A DNA stretch of 17,393 bases from Flavobacteriales bacterium UBA5871 (GTDB lineage Bacteria; Bacteroidota; Bacteroidia; Flavobacteriales_D; Crocinitomicaceae). Shown one piece after another: positions 15,551-17,393 of this stretch (positions are counted from its first letter, which is position 1; each line of letters begins with the position of its first letter). The position numbers were made by a program, and so were the translations under genes. Below the pieces are notes generated by a model that saw only the letters and a program-made list of their open reading frames with translations, searched no databases and was not told the origin of the DNA. The stretch spans positions 1,964-19,356 of the forward strand of contig DJFN01000051.1 in assembly GCA_002432085.1 (NCBI GenBank), written 5' to 3'.

Positions 15551-16867
15551 TTATTCTCCGTCGGCTGCTTCCTCGTTCACATATGATTCGGCGATTTCCG
15601 TCAGTTTCTGATCGGCGCCTTTTTCTTCGTGCAATGTTGCTTCAAGTAAAGACATCACTTCGGGCTTTTCGAGCTGCATGGCGAATGCCAGGAGTGTTCC
15701 ATAGCTGGCGATCTCGTAATGCTCGATTTTCTGAGCTGCAGCAATGATCGCTGCATCGCGCACGAATCCTTTCGACAGCTTGTTCATCAGCTCTTCGGCT
15801 TCCGTGAGCAGACCTTTCATGGCCTCGCAGGTTTCGGGAACGGCTTTCTCGCTCATTGCCCGGAAAATGTGCTCGAGACGCACAGCGTGTTCGTAAGTTT
15901 CCGTAAGATGCTTCTCAAAAGCGGCCTCCAGTTCAGGCGAGGACGCATTTTCCTTCATTTTCGGGATGGCTTGTATAAGCGCTTTTTCCGCCCAGTAAAT
16001 GTCTTTGAGCTCTTTCATGAACAGTCCCTGGAATCCTGCTTCCTTCATCCGGTTGCCATTGCCGTTGGAATGATGACCGTTGCCGTTGCTTCCCACCTGC
16101 TCCATCTGCTTGCGAGCCATAGCGGCAACACGCTGATTGCTGAACAGCGAGCTCATCACGATCTGTGAGCGCATGCCTTTGGCGATGGCGTGTGGTTCTC
16201 CTTTCATCAATGCCTCGAAACCGACTTTCGCCACTTCTGCCGGATTGTCTTTCTGTTGAGCGGCTTTCGTGTTTTCAGCATGTGCGCGAATGAAAAAGTC
16301 CGTATCGGTAGCGCCGGGAATGAGCGCCGTCATCGTAACATTGGTATCTTTCAGCTCGTTGATCAGCGCATCGGTAAACGACAATACGAAGGCTTTCGTA
16401 GCCGCATAAACCGCCAGCAACGGCGTAGGCTGATACGACGCGATCGAAGCCAGCTGCAGGATTTTTCCTTCGTTTCTTTCCAGCATATCGCGAAGTACAA
16501 GCTTGGTCAGATGCACCAGCGAAGCGATATTCAACTGGATAATAGCAAGCTCTTCCTCGAGCGAAGTTTGAGCGAAAGCCCCGTATTCTCCGGCACCGGC
16601 ATCGTTGACCAATACATGAATCTGCCTGTTGTTCCGCTTCACTTCGTCGTAGACTTGCTGCGGACCGTCGGGATAGGACAAATCGGCTGAAATTTCCAGG
16701 ACGTCGGAGGCTCCGGCAGCTTTCAACCGACTGGCCGTTTCGGCTAATTTCTGCTCGTTTCGAGCTACAATCACCAGGTTGTAGCCTTGTTCTGCGAAAA
16801 GAAGGGCCAGCTCGAGGCCGATACCACTTGTTGCGCCGGTAATCAATGCGGTCTGTGTTGTTTTCAT
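15551..16867 (-). CDS. SDR oxidoreductase fused to DUF892/YciF ferritin-like domain
   Basis: A 438-residue two-domain protein. The ATG at 16867 (MKTTQTALITGATSGIG) fits the SDR N-terminus better than the ATG at 16921. The SDR part (1 to about 255) has GATSGIG (11-17), NDAG (88-91), and the catalytic Ser141, Tyr154 and Lys158 in the S-x12-YxxxK spacing; it should be an NAD(P)-dependent reductase. A linker rich in Gly, Asn and His (about 256-273) leads to a DUF892/YciE-YciF helical domain (about 274-438): FMKELKDIYWAEKALIQAIP, ETYEHAVRLE, QKIEHYEIASYG and TLHEEKGADQKL. Their Glu and His residues suit a di-metal ferritin-like site. YciF-type proteins are stress-associated. The frame is uninterrupted, so this is one polypeptide. 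The fusion is unusual to me. Confidence 0.88.
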   Translation of the reverse strand: MKTTQTALITGATSGIGLELALLFAEQGYNLVIVARNEQKLAETASRLKAAGASDVLEISADLSYPDGPQQVYDEVKRNNRQIHVLVNDAGAGEYGAFAQTSLEEELAIIQLNIASLVHLTKLVLRDMLERNEGKILQLASIASYQPTPLLAVYAATKAFVLSFTDALINELKDTNVTMTALIPGATDTDFFIRAHAENTKAAQQKDNPAEVAKVGFEALMKGEPHAIAKGMRSQIVMSSLFSNQRVAAMARKQMEQVGSNGNGHHSNGNGNRMKEAGFQGLFMKELKDIYWAEKALIQAIPKMKENASSPELEAAFEKHLTETYEHAVRLEHIFRAMSEKAVPETCEAMKGLLTEAEELMNKLSKGFVRDAAIIAAAQKIEHYEIASYGTLLAFAMQLEKPEVMSLLEATLHEEKGADQKLTEIAESYVNEEAADGE

Positions 16868-17020
16868 ACGTTTGCTATTATGATTCGTGAATGAAGGGGA
16901 AGGCGGTCTTTCGAACTGCATGTTAGTACTAAATCACGAATGACAACGGGGCTTTTAAGCTTTTATAGGAATTAAGACTTACGACCTGAAAAAGCGATAC
17001 ACAAGGTAAGCTTCCCACGA

Positions 17021-17043
17021 ACCTGCCTTGTCGGCAGACAGGT
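17021..17043. repeat. Imperfect palindrome, ACCTGCC...CAGGT type
   Basis: ACCTG (17021-17025) and CAGGT (17039-17043) form outer arms. TGCC, loop TTGTC, GGCA (17024-17036) forms an alternative inner hairpin. From memory this resembles a palindromic element dispersed between genes in many Bacteroidota genomes; not checked. Confidence 0.55.
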
Positions 17044-17080
17044 GCGCGAATGAATGAGCTGTATGTAATTTGAAGCGAAT

Positions 17081-17099
17081 GAATCCGCCACGCGGATTC
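17081..17099. repeat. Perfect inverted repeat GAATCCGC-CAC-GCGGATTC
   Basis: An 8-bp perfect stem with a 3-nt loop, flanked by GCGAAT on the left and GCG on the right. There is no T-tract on either side, so it is not an obvious terminator. It lies about 90 nt upstream of the 17189 gene. It could be an operator or a dispersed repeat. Confidence 0.65.
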
Positions 17100-17188
17100 G
17101 CGAACAGAACGAACGACAAATAACCGACGACCGGAGACCGGTGACAGAAAGACTAAAACCCGTATCTTCATACGCTGAAATTTTCCTC

Positions 17189-17393
17189 ATGTCTGAAGTA
17201 CGAGAATTCCTCGAAGTTTTTAAAAACAAACGATCTTTCAAACCTGTACTGGCGCGTTTGAAAAAAGAACCGGGTTTCCGGACGGCTTTGTTCAGCGAGA
17301 TCGAAAAAAACGAATACCCTTATTCAGAATACGCTTCGTGGATCGCCCAGCATTTTTACGAACACACGCGCTCCGATTTTTCCGAATGGCGGG
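17189..17393 (+). CDS. Unrecognised conserved-looking protein, 3' end cut by the window
   Basis: An open frame from ATG 17189 runs to the window edge (68 codons, no stop). It begins MSEVREFLEVFKNKRSF and is helical and charged, with blocks KKEPGFRTALFSEIEKNEYPYSEYASWIAQHFYEH. The pattern (a helix of about 20 residues, then YSEYASWIAQH) recalls small HEAT-like helical-repeat proteins common and unnamed in Bacteroidota; that resemblance is weak. Codon use fits the genes after 4059. A weak -7-like TATCTTCA lies at 17163-17170. No function is proposed. Confidence 0.65.
   Translation, partial: MSEVREFLEVFKNKRSFKPVLARLKKEPGFRTALFSEIEKNEYPYSEYASWIAQHFYEHTRSDFSEWR

Larger units (their letters stand above)
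16868..17188. other. Intergenic region between divergent genes, with palindromic elements
   Basis: This 321-nt gap separates the divergent SDR fusion gene and the gene starting at 17189, so it must hold both promoters. I see no convincing ORF in it. It contains an inverted pair (ATTCGTGA at 16883-16890 with TCACGAAT at 16934-16941), an imperfect palindrome at 17021-17043, a perfect hairpin at 17081-17099, and a direct repeat of ACCGG around 17130-17141. No clean TAnnTTTG box was found on either strand. Confidence 0.6.

Overview
The window looks like the chromosome of a Gram-negative Bacteroidota (Flavobacteriia, Sphingobacteriia or Chitinophagia type). Two secreted proteins end in type IX secretion (T9SS) sorting domains. 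An OmpA-type lipoprotein has the domain order of the T9SS component PorE. Candidate promoters match the Bacteroidota TAnnTTTG -7 box, and Shine-Dalgarno signals are weak or absent. No tRNA, rRNA, CRISPR array, integrase or transposase was found.

Layout. Positions 1-2491 (+) are AT-rich. They hold an MlaE-like permease, its MlaF-like ATPase (3 nt apart) and an exported DUF4198 protein. Position 2613 begins a more GC-rich part with sucD (succinyl-CoA ligase alpha subunit), followed by a strong terminator. Next is a small AT-rich four-helix-bundle (23S rRNA intervening-sequence protein type) gene at 3608-3985, framed by inverted arrays of a 7-bp GAAGTT-type repeat. From 4059 to 8226 (+) runs a tight operon of queE, a porE-like lipoprotein, a UbiA prenyltransferase and maf, with ATGA overlaps or direct abutment at each junction. 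It ends in a hairpin shared with the convergent genes.

From 8271 to 16867 all genes are on the minus strand. Read in transcription order they are: an SDR oxidoreductase fused to a DUF892/YciF ferritin-like domain, an exported M14 zinc carboxypeptidase, a 1152-residue T9SS-sorted protein related to peptide-N-glycosidase F, and a 549-residue T9SS-sorted adhesin-like protein. A divergent gene begins at 17189 (+) and is cut by the window end.

How they fit together. The operon combines queuosine precursor synthesis, membrane lipid synthesis, Maf nucleotide clean-up and an envelope lipoprotein that may belong to the T9SS. The minus-strand genes supply likely T9SS cargo and an exported peptidase, so secretion and the cell surface are the common theme.

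The most notable points are: (1) a PNGase F-like enzyme whose N-terminal catalytic domain appears split by about 500 residues carrying a LamG-like lectin domain; (2) the four-helix-bundle gene framed by inverted heptamer arrays, plus two unrelated period-7 arrays elsewhere; (3) the SDR-DUF892 fusion. All functions are inferred by reading the sequence. No database search was run.
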